From the NCBI GenBank assembly GCA_013813145.1, contig JACCSE010000176.1, forward strand, positions 1 to 6,324: a stretch of DNA of 6,324 bases, read 5' to 3'. The DNA comes from Gemmatimonadales bacterium (GTDB taxonomy: Bacteria; Gemmatimonadota; Gemmatimonadetes; Gemmatimonadales; GWC2-71-9). Shown piece by piece: positions 1 to 5,437 of this stretch. The translations under genes and the position numbers were made by a program. The notes under the pieces are model-generated. The model saw only the letters and a program-made list of their open reading frames with translations. It did not search any database and was not told the origin of the DNA. Each line of letters starts with the position of its first letter. Within the stretch, counting starts at the first letter, position 1.

Positions 1-23
1 GGCGGAGGGTTGGTGCTGCGGGA

Positions 24-53
24 CCGATAGCCGATAGCCGATAGCCGATAGCC
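24..53. repeat. Heptanucleotide tandem repeat (CCGATAG)x4
   Basis: Four perfect head-to-tail copies of CCGATAG occupy 24-51, followed by a partial CC. The array begins 12 bp past the stop codon of the FAD oxidase gene, so it would lie in that gene's 3' untranslated region, where it reads as CTATCGG. Each unit contains TAG on the plus strand. Because seven is not a multiple of three, successive copies place TAG in all three plus frames (28-30, 35-37, 42-44), so any plus-strand reading frame entering from the left must end here. The minus strand of the array contains no stop. The function is unknown. It could be a slipped-strand microsatellite or a member of a dispersed heptamer family; the window has only this one array. 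Confidence 0.9.
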
Positions 54-63
54 ACCAGCCATC

Positions 64-1674
64 TCATACCAGCTCCAACCTACACCTTCCATATCCGCCT
101 TTCCTCTCGATCTCCCTCAATGCCCTCGCAATGTCCTCCGGAAGCGGAATGGCTCCGGCCCCGACCTTGAGCCGGCTGATCGGCGGGTCGGCCGACGGAA
201 GGATCACGCCGGGGGCGAAGATACCTCGGGGGTCGAAGGCGTGCTTGATTCGGACGAAGAGGTCCACGACCTCGTCACCATAGACCTGCCGGAGCAGTCC
301 GGCCCGGAGCCGGCCGTCGCCGTGCTCCCCCGACGGTGTGCCGCCGAGCCGCACGACAGTCCCGGTGATCTCGTCGAGAAGGCTGGAGACGGCCGCTTCC
401 CAGCCGGGGCGCGCGACTTCAGGAAGCAGGTTCACGTGGACGTGGCCGTCGCCCGCATGACCGAAGACGACCACGGGGATGCCGCGTGCCGCGCCGGCCC
501 GGCGGACCGCGCGGATGTAGTCGCCCATCCGGTCCACCGGCACGCAGGCGTCCTCGATCACCTGGAGCGAGCGCCGCTCCTCCGGCAGGCCGGCCAGGAT
601 CGGGCTCGCCGCGTGGCGCAGCGCCCAGAGCCGCTGGGCCGCGGCGGGAGAGAGCGCGGTGTCTACCCCGGCGGCGATGCCGCGTACCGACTCGGCGGCG
701 GCGTCCACCGCGCCCCTGAGCGCCTCCGGATCGGAGCGCTCGATCTCCACCAGGAGGACCGCTTCGGCGGCATCGAGCTCGGCGTCGGACGGGTCTCGCA
801 CCAGGTCCAGGAAGGTGCGGTCGAGCAGCTCCACCGCGGACGGCTCCGACGCGAGCAGCGCGGCGACAACCTTGACGATCTCGTCCAGCGAGCGGAGCCG
901 GATCCTGAGGCCCGCGCGCTCGGTCGGCAGGGGGTCGAGGAGCCACTCGATCTCGGTGACGAAGCCGAGCGTCCCCTCGGCGCCGATGACGAGGTCGAGC
1001 AGGTCTCCGGTGGCGAGCCAGGCGTCGATCGCGTAGCCCGAGGAGTTCTTACGGGTGCGGGGAAACCGCCGCGACACCAGCGCCGCCGCCTCCCGGAGCG
1101 CCGGTGCCACGTCCGCCTCGAATCGGTGGAGCGCCGCGGCCTGGGCCGGCGAGGCGGGCGCGCCGCGCCGCAGGCGGACGACCTCGCCGTCCGCGGTGAC
1201 GAGCTCCAGCGCGCGCACCCAGCGGCGAACGCTGCCGTAGCGCACCGACCGGGCGCCGGCCGCGTTGGTGGAAAGCATTCCGCCGAGGGTCGCCCAGCGC
1301 CCGCTGGAGGGATCGGGCGGGAGCCGGAGGCCGTGGCGGTCGGCGGCGGCGTTCAGCTCGGCCAGAGTGACGTTGGCGCTCGTTATCGCGACCCGATCGG
1401 CGGGATGGAGATCGAGGCGGGTCGGCAGGCGGGTGAGGTCCACCACGACACCGTCACCCACGTTGCCTCCTCCCATCGCGCTGCCGGCGCCGCGAGCGAC
1501 CAGCGGGGTGCCGGTCTCGCCGGCCCAGCGAACCAGCGCCACGAGGTCGAATCGATCGGCGGGGAGACAGACGGCGGCGGGAAGGATGCGGTAGATGCCC
1601 GCTGCTTCGGCGTAGGCGGCGCGAGCCCGCAGGTCGGTTCGGAAAGCGCCGCGGATCGCCGAGGGAGGCAGCAT
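64..1674 (-). CDS. FAD-binding oxidase, GlcD / D-lactate dehydrogenase type
   Basis: The predicted 536-aa flavoprotein belongs to the FAD-linked oxidases that oxidise 2-hydroxy acids such as D-lactate, glycolate or D-2-hydroxyglutarate. An N-terminal PCMH-type FAD domain (about residues 34-245) contains the RGAGSAMGGGN loop (61-71), DPSSGRWATLGG (121-132), KNSSGY (209-214) and GAEGTLGF (231-238). The C-terminal FAD-oxidase domain contains GHAGDGHVHVN (405-415) and GEHGDG (449-454), whose histidines and acid form the metal/substrate site in D-2-hydroxy-acid dehydrogenases. About 40 residues follow the usual end of the family (near VILP, 490-493), and no Fe-S domain is fused. The exact substrate cannot be read from the sequence. 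The ATG at 1674 is preferred because the family-like N-terminus begins there. The frame stays open to an ATG at 1761, but that would add 29 unrelated residues and overlap the divergent gene by 60 bp. No Shine-Dalgarno precedes the start, so a leaderless mRNA is possible. Confidence 0.9.
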   Translation of the reverse strand: MLPPSAIRGAFRTDLRARAAYAEAAGIYRILPAAVCLPADRFDLVALVRWAGETGTPLVARGAGSAMGGGNVGDGVVVDLTRLPTRLDLHPADRVAITSANVTLAELNAAADRHGLRLPPDPSSGRWATLGGMLSTNAAGARSVRYGSVRRWVRALELVTADGEVVRLRRGAPASPAQAAALHRFEADVAPALREAAALVSRRFPRTRKNSSGYAIDAWLATGDLLDLVIGAEGTLGFVTEIEWLLDPLPTERAGLRIRLRSLDEIVKVVAALLASEPSAVELLDRTFLDLVRDPSDAELDAAEAVLLVEIERSDPEALRGAVDAAAESVRGIAAGVDTALSPAAAQRLWALRHAASPILAGLPEERRSLQVIEDACVPVDRMGDYIRAVRRAGAARGIPVVVFGHAGDGHVHVNLLPEVARPGWEAAVSSLLDEITGTVVRLGGTPSGEHGDGRLRAGLLRQVYGDEVVDLFVRIKHAFDPRGIFAPGVILPSADPPISRLKVGAGAIPLPEDIARALREIERKGGYGRCRLELV

Positions 1675-1701
1675 GGGCCAAAGATAAGTATCTTGAGACC
1701 T
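1675..1701. promoter_or_regulatory. Divergent intergenic promoter with 14-bp inverted repeat
   Basis: The 27 bp between the two divergent ATGs contain a perfect inverted repeat AAGATA-AG-TATCTT (1681-1694), an AT-rich island in GC-rich DNA. Each strand therefore reads TATCTT, a plausible -10 hexamer. With the usual -10 geometry the minus-strand transcript would start at 1674, the A of the FAD oxidase ATG. The plus-strand transcript would start at 1701-1702, at the ATG of the DUF116 gene. No AGGAGG-like site lies upstream of either ATG within this gap, which fits leaderless initiation. I see no convincing -35 element on either strand. The repeat could instead, or also, be an operator for a dimeric regulator. 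The inverted repeat is directly visible; the promoter role is inferred. Confidence 0.6.
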
Positions 1702-2496
1702 ATGTCGGAAACGCCTCGAGCCCAACTGATCCACATCGACGTGGACCGGCGCCTGGGCCACGAATGGGATGAGTGGGATGGCCGTCCGCTGCCCAACAAG
1801 GGCGACTACGACTCATCACCGGTCCTGTTCTTCGCCTGGTCCGCGGCCGCGCTGTTCGTGGGAGTGGGCGTCGTGGCGCTGGGTCTCTTTCTCCTCGGCC
1901 CCCGCGTCGCCTCGATCCATCGCCTGCTGCCGGAGATCCTCTGGGTCGGGCTCGCGGCTGCCGCCGTGGCGCTGCTGGTCTGGTGGGCCGTCCTTCTCCT
2001 CTCCTATAAGACCGGTCGAGCGCTTCTCCCCGAGCGGCTGGCGGAACGCGGGCCCTTCCTCCGGCTCATGCGGCTCACCTCGCGGGTGGCGGAGCGGTTC
2101 GGCCGCCGCGACTGGGTGGAGAACGCGGCGGTCAAAGTCTACAACGCGCTGGCGCTGGTCCGCGGGAGGAAAGTCGGGAAAGGGGAGCTTCTCCTGCTCA
2201 TCCCCCGGTGCCTCTCGAAGGAGACCCTGGACGGGGTGCTGGGCATCGCCGGGAAGTACGGCGTGCCGGTGTTCGTGGCCACCCGGGGGCAGCTCGCCCG
2301 GCGGGTAATCCGGGAGCGCCGCCCCCGCGCGGTGGTGGCCGTCGCTTGCGAGCGCGACATGGTAAGCGGTCTGCATGACGTCGCCGGCAAGGTGCCGGTG
2401 CTCGGCCTCACGATGACGCTGCCGTCCGGGCCCTGCAAGGACGCGAGACTCAACCTGGCGCAGTTGGAGGATTGGGTGCGGGCGTACGTGGTTTAG
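1702..2496 (+). CDS. Membrane-anchored DUF116-type protein
   Basis: The predicted 264-aa protein has an acidic, Trp-containing N-terminal stretch (1-38), two hydrophobic segments (about 41-66 and 79-101), a basic linker, and a soluble C-terminal domain (about 160-264). The C-terminal domain matches what I recall of DUF116: IPRCL (167-171), KYGVPVFVATRGQLARRVI (185-203), VVAVACERDMVSGLHDV (211-227) and PSGPC (241-245). DUF116 has no settled biochemical function; its cysteines suggest metal or Fe-S binding. Here only C170, C216 and C245 remain. The interval between PRCL and KYGVP is about 13 residues, so the CxxCGxC-type segment that I associate with canonical members appears to be absent. The ATG at 1702 suits the divergent promoter. 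The frame is open far upstream, but only antisense to the FAD oxidase gene. An in-frame GTG at 1741 is a weaker alternative. There is no Shine-Dalgarno. Confidence 0.82.
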   Translation: MSETPRAQLIHIDVDRRLGHEWDEWDGRPLPNKGDYDSSPVLFFAWSAAALFVGVGVVALGLFLLGPRVASIHRLLPEILWVGLAAAAVALLVWWAVLLLSYKTGRALLPERLAERGPFLRLMRLTSRVAERFGRRDWVENAAVKVYNALALVRGRKVGKGELLLLIPRCLSKETLDGVLGIAGKYGVPVFVATRGQLARRVIRERRPRAVVAVACERDMVSGLHDVAGKVPVLGLTMTLPSGPCKDARLNLAQLEDWVRAYVV

Positions 2497-2511
2497 GGTG
2501 ACAGGCCGCTT

Positions 2512-3069
2512 CTACTCCTCAGGCTGCTCGAGCTGCTCATCAGTGGGTTCGTCGCGCGGTATGGCGGGCGCGGCGGGTTGCTGCGGTTGGGGAGGCGGCG
2601 GCCCGCCGTATCGTTTGAGCAAAGCCTCCAGGATGCGCTCTACTTTGAGCGCGGCCGGATGGTCGGGCGGGACCTGCCGCTCGAGCTCCCGCTGGGGGAG
2701 AGACGGATCGGCCATCGCCCGGTAGAGCGTCTCGATGGTGAGCACGGTGTTGCCGGGGCGGCCGGGGTCGGCCCAGGCGTGGATGCGGATCACGCCGGTT
2801 CCGAGAGGGCGCTCGGTGGTGGGCCGGCCGGTTGCGGAGTCCAGCCACCCGGTCTCGATGTACCCATCGCGGACGCGGACTCGGGAGGGCGGCAGCGAGT
2901 CGGCCCGGAGCGCCTCGGCGAGTTGCCTGGTGGCCTCCTGCGCCGGCACCCGAATCTCGGTGGCCGGTGCTTCGGGAAGCGGAGTGAACGAGGGCCGGGT
3001 GGTGTCCGGCCGGCAGGCGGAGAGCGCGAGGGCGGCGAGGAGGGCGGCGGATGAGGACGTCGCGGACAT
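2512..3069 (-). CDS. Small lipoprotein of unknown function
   Basis: I do not recognise the family of this predicted 185-aa protein. It starts with a short hydrophobic signal ending in the lipobox LSAC (16-19), so lipidation at C19 is expected. Arg at +2 rather than Asp favours the outer membrane if Lol rules apply. The signal's n-region is unusual in having no Lys or Arg. A Pro-rich linker (21-42) leads to a compact region (about 43-154) with alternating hydrophobic strands such as VRVRDGYIETGW and VIRIHAW, then TVLTIETLYR and a helix near 140-153. The tail (155-185) is rich in Pro, Gln and Glu. The strand-rich core followed by a helix loosely recalls small periplasmic domains such as those of BamC, but that is not evidence of homology. 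It is the last gene of the operon, starting 3 nt after the preceding stop, so translation is probably coupled. Its stop faces the DUF116 gene across 15 bp. Confidence 0.75.
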   Translation of the reverse strand: MSATSSSAALLAALALSACRPDTTRPSFTPLPEAPATEIRVPAQEATRQLAEALRADSLPPSRVRVRDGYIETGWLDSATGRPTTERPLGTGVIRIHAWADPGRPGNTVLTIETLYRAMADPSLPQRELERQVPPDHPAALKVERILEALLKRYGGPPPPQPQQPAAPAIPRDEPTDEQLEQPEE

Positions 3070-3072
3070 CGG

Positions 3073-3684
3073 TCAGTGCCCGTGCTCCGGGGTGCCCGGC
3101 GCGTGGGTATGGCCGCCTGGCGGATCGCCCGGCCCCGCCGCAGAGTTGGTGTCGGAATCGATGGGAGCCGCCTGTTCCTGCCCATGCTCCTCACCCGGTG
3201 CATGCTCATGTCCGCCGGTGCGCTGCGCTGCTTCCGTCCGCAGCACTCCGGTCGGGATCCCGGCTGCGTGATCGAACATGAGCCGTCCTCCGTACACCGC
3301 CGTGGCGATGAGCACGCCCGCCCCGCCGAGCGCGAAGGCCAGCGTCAGCGACCGCTCCACTGCTCCCATCCGGTTCTCCCGGAAGAGCCGCCACGCCGCG
3401 AGCACTCCGAAGATTCCCAGCGTCACGAACGCGAGCAGCTCGTGAGTTTCCATCACCTGGTGCACGGCGTCGCCGTGGTCGATGGTCTCCTCCGCCTGCA
3501 GTCCCGAGAGCACCGCGGCCGCGCCGCCGGCGGCGCCGAGAACCAGGGTGTAGAGGCTCGCCTGGCGGAAGGCGGTGCGCCGGGTCGCCGCCGCGATGAG
3601 GTCGAAGAGCACCGCCGCGATCAGAAGGGCGACGGGCAGGTCGTTGAGGGCCGCATGCAGCCTGGGCCAGTCGTAGCCGAGCAT
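3073..3684 (-). CDS. DUF2231-type four-helix membrane protein with His-rich tail
   Basis: The predicted 203-aa protein has four hydrophobic segments (about 17-34, 43-62, 82-100 and 111-131). The opening RLHAALNDLPVAL resembles the HP-x-hydrophobic-x-x-P start of DUF2231 membrane proteins, whose function is not established. Arg clusters in the TM1-TM2 loop (R35, R36, R40) and the TM3-TM4 loop (R99, R102, R105) are predicted cytoplasmic. The N-terminus, the acidic TM2-TM3 loop with H70, H75 and H81, and the C-terminus would then face the periplasm. The tail (about 157-203) is low in complexity and His-rich, and contains two versions of GGHxHAPG (157-164 and 190-197), each followed by a further EHG. 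Metal or haem binding is a reasonable guess, not demonstrated. The ATG at 3684 has a good GAGGAG ribosome-binding site overlapping the previous gene's stop. Confidence 0.82.
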   Translation of the reverse strand: MLGYDWPRLHAALNDLPVALLIAAVLFDLIAAATRRTAFRQASLYTLVLGAAGGAAAVLSGLQAEETIDHGDAVHQVMETHELLAFVTLGIFGVLAAWRLFRENRMGAVERSLTLAFALGGAGVLIATAVYGGRLMFDHAAGIPTGVLRTEAAQRTGGHEHAPGEEHGQEQAAPIDSDTNSAAGPGDPPGGHTHAPGTPEHGH

Positions 3685-3689
3685 CTGGT

Positions 3690-3695
3690 CTCCTC
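3690..3695 (-). promoter_or_regulatory. Ribosome-binding site of the DUF2231 gene
   Basis: The minus strand reads TGAGGAGACCAG followed by ATG. GAGGAG is a strong Shine-Dalgarno match five nucleotides before the start codon. It overlaps the TGA stop of the 3-hydroxyacyl-CoA dehydrogenase gene, so ribosomes finishing that gene are well placed to restart here. It fixes the start at 3684. Confidence 0.85.
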
Positions 3696-4581
3696 AGAGG
3701 CCGAGATCGATGGGCACCGGGGGGGTGGCGGAGTAATCATAAAACCCCCGACCGCTCTTCCGCCCATGGAAGCCGGCCACCACCATCCGCCGGAGCAGGG
3801 GCGGCGGGGCGTAGCGGGGCTCGCGGTATTCCTCGAACATGATGTCCGCGATACGCGCCGTGGTGTCGAGCCCGACGAAATCCGCCAGCGTGAGCGGGCC
3901 CATCGGGTGTCCGCAGCCGAGCTGCATGCCGCGGTCGATGTCGGCCGTCGTCCCCACCCCGCGCTCCAGGGCTCGAATGGCGTCGAGCAGGAAAGGCACC
4001 AGGAGCAGGTTGACGATGAAGCCGGACCGGTCGCGGGCCACGATCGGCTCCTTGCCCAAACGCCGGGAGAAGTCGAGCGCCGCGTCGAAGGTGTCACGCG
4101 AGGTAGTAACAGTCCGCACCACTTCGACCAAGGGCATGAGCGGCACGGGATTGAAGAAGTGCAGGCCGACGAATCGGTCGGGCCTACCGGTCGCGGCCGC
4201 CATCTCGGCGATGCTCAAGCTGGAGGTGTTGGAGGCGAAGATTGTGGCAGGCGGGCAGAGCGCGTCGAGCTCTCGCCAGAGGGTGTTCTTGAGCTCCAGG
4301 TCCTCGGTGATCGCCTCGATGATCAGGTCGCAGTCGCTGAGAGCGTCGAGGTCGGTGACGAACCGAAGCCGGCCGAGGGCGGCGTCCGGAGTTGCGGGGT
4401 CGAGCTTGCCCTTTTCAGCCAACTTGTCGAGAGATTTCCGGATGCCCGCGCGGCCGGTGTCCAGCAGTGCATCGCCCACGTCGCGCACGACGGTGGGGAA
4501 TCCGGCGGCGGCGGCAGTCTGGGCGATCCCGCTTCCCATGAGGCCGCAGCCGAGGACGCCGACGCGGGTGATGGTGGGCAT
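3694..4581 (-). CDS. hbd: 3-hydroxybutyryl-CoA dehydrogenase (3-hydroxyacyl-CoA dehydrogenase)
   Basis: This predicted 295-aa cytoplasmic enzyme interconverts 3-hydroxyacyl-CoA, typically 3-hydroxybutyryl-CoA, and the 3-oxoacyl-CoA using a nicotinamide cofactor. It would act in beta-oxidation or in butyrate/PHB-related metabolism. The Rossmann domain starts with GVLGCGLMGSGIAQ (8-21). D34 at the end of the second strand favours NAD over NADP. Catalytic and substrate residues fall at the spacing of human HAD: S120 in SNTSS, H141 in HFFNPVP, E153 and N191 in SGFIVN. The C-terminal helical domain holds GCGHPMGPLTLADFVGLD (222-239) and ends in the usual GRKSGRGFYDY (273-283). The length is normal for a single-domain enzyme; no enoyl-CoA hydratase is fused. 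The symbol follows family usage; paaH or fadB2 would be equally defensible. No other beta-oxidation gene lies in the window, which makes its place among membrane-protein genes unusual. The start has only a weak GGGA upstream. Confidence 0.95.
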   Translation of the reverse strand: MPTITRVGVLGCGLMGSGIAQTAAAAGFPTVVRDVGDALLDTGRAGIRKSLDKLAEKGKLDPATPDAALGRLRFVTDLDALSDCDLIIEAITEDLELKNTLWRELDALCPPATIFASNTSSLSIAEMAAATGRPDRFVGLHFFNPVPLMPLVEVVRTVTTSRDTFDAALDFSRRLGKEPIVARDRSGFIVNLLLVPFLLDAIRALERGVGTTADIDRGMQLGCGHPMGPLTLADFVGLDTTARIADIMFEEYREPRYAPPPLLRRMVVAGFHGRKSGRGFYDYSATPPVPIDLGL

Positions 4582-4588
4582 GGCGGTT

Positions 4589-4619
4589 TCCCGTTCGGGA
4601 TGAAGTTATGAGGACTTCA
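4589..4619. repeat. Two adjacent small inverted repeats at a gene junction
   Basis: Two short perfect inverted repeats lie side by side. TCCCG-TT-CGGGA spans 4589-4600. TGAAG and CTTCA (4601-4605 and 4615-4619) enclose nine bases that include the stop codon of the 276-aa protein gene. Together they cover most of the 24-nt gap before the hydroxyacyl-CoA dehydrogenase gene and overlap its weak GGGA ribosome-binding site. In RNA they could form two small hairpins influencing coupling or processing. The arms are only five bases each, so chance is a real possibility. Confidence 0.4.
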
Positions 4620-5436
4620 GCGCCTTCCGAACTTCCTTCGCCAGCAGCTCCATGATCTTCGGCTGCGCCGGAGAGAGGCGGTCGGGGCGGTGGCCCTGCT
4701 CGAGATGATCGAGCGCCCGCTCCAGCCCGAGCTGAATGCGGGACACCACCGGCCCGTACCGGCGGAGGAGCCCATAGCCGATGCCGAAGGCTAGCGGGGC
4801 CGGCAGCAGTGCAACCGGAAGGAAGGCGCCGAGCGCCACCAGGATCCCGGCTCCGGCCATTCCAGCCGTCGCCAGTGCGGCGCTACCACCCAGCGCTTCG
4901 CCCCGGGCCTTCCGCGCGGTTGCGATCAGCGAGACGTGACAAAAGCCCGGCTCCAGGCCGACGATGGTGGCCGCGAGGCCGTCGGCGCGGGCGAGCATCA
5001 TCGGTCGCTTGGCGTTCCCCGCCGCCCCCATGGCCCGCCGGATCGTCGCCTGAATCCCGCCGGCCGGCTCCCACGCTATCCGCCCCGGCTGATGCCGCTG
5101 CACGCAGAACAGCTCGTGCTCCTCCAGCCAGCGGATGAGACTTCCCTCGATGGTTTCCCGCTCGCCGCGCACCACCCGCTGCGCCGTGACCTGGGCCGGT
5201 CCAGTGAGTCGTTCGGCCAAGCCGGACGGTCCGGCGGTGACGATCCGGGTTCGCTCCTCCAGCAGCGCCTGCTGGAGGTACCGGCCCGGAATCCCCACCT
5301 CCCGGCCCAGCGCCATCACCTCGTCGGAGGTGAGATCCTCGCCGATCTCGCGGTCGGCGGTCTGAAGCTCCGCCGCGCGCTGGATGATCCGCTCCAGCGC
5401 GGGCCGATCGATCCGGACGGGAGAGCTGTCGGCCAT
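4606..5436 (-). CDS. Uncharacterised membrane protein following a slipin gene
   Basis: I do not recognise a named family for this predicted 276-aa protein. Residues 11-64 look helical, with the pattern ERIIQRAAELQ, then LTSDEVMALGREVGIPGRYL and an amphipathic helix LQQALLEERTR. This resembles a small N-terminal helical module that I have the impression of seeing in other proteins from environmental bacteria. Residues about 80-178 form a mixed charged/hydrophobic soluble region with two cysteines (C111, C166). A Gly/Ala-rich hydrophobic stretch (about 183-224) could form one hairpin or two membrane segments. A final charged helix (230-276) ends in KEVRKALKSS. The gene starts one base after the slipin stop (TAG-C-ATG) with only a weak AAGAG upstream, so translation is probably coupled to the slipin. 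That suggests a shared membrane role, for example a slipin partner; this is inferred from position only. Confidence 0.75.
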   Translation of the reverse strand: MADSSPVRIDRPALERIIQRAAELQTADREIGEDLTSDEVMALGREVGIPGRYLQQALLEERTRIVTAGPSGLAERLTGPAQVTAQRVVRGERETIEGSLIRWLEEHELFCVQRHQPGRIAWEPAGGIQATIRRAMGAAGNAKRPMMLARADGLAATIVGLEPGFCHVSLIATARKARGEALGGSAALATAGMAGAGILVALGAFLPVALLPAPLAFGIGYGLLRRYGPVVSRIQLGLERALDHLEQGHRPDRLSPAQPKIMELLAKEVRKALKSS

Positions 5437-5437
5437 G

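Noticed and set aside
241..1701. Long plus-strand open frame running into the DUF116 gene, apparently making a 751-aa protein
   Set aside because: It is antisense to a well-supported FAD oxidase gene with all family motifs. The translation is Arg/Gly-rich and of low complexity, as expected for a shadow frame in GC-rich DNA. Only the part from 1702 is protein-like.
1675..1761. Upstream ATG at 1761 for the FAD oxidase
   Set aside because: It would overlap the divergent gene by 60 bp and pass through the inverted repeat. The added 29 residues do not resemble the family N-terminus, whereas residues from the ATG at 1674 do.
2523..2538. Direct repeat GCTGCTC with 9-bp period
   Set aside because: It encodes the repeated Glu-Gln of the lipoprotein's acidic tail and is explained by the protein sequence.
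2497..2540. Possible bidirectional terminator between the convergent DUF116 and lipoprotein genes
   Set aside because: The gap is 15 bp. The only symmetric element nearby is GCTCGAGC (2526-2533) inside the lipoprotein coding region, which is too short and has no T-run. No terminator can be supported.
3694..4581. Fused FadB-type multifunctional enzyme
   Set aside because: The gene encodes only the NAD-binding and C-terminal dehydrogenase domains in 295 aa, with proper start and stop codons. There is no enoyl-CoA hydratase domain and no sign of truncation.
3076..4611. 511-aa plus-strand open frame
   Set aside because: It is antisense to the CoA dehydrogenase and DUF2231 genes, both strongly supported. 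Its sequence is rich in Arg, His and Glu with no recognisable motif.
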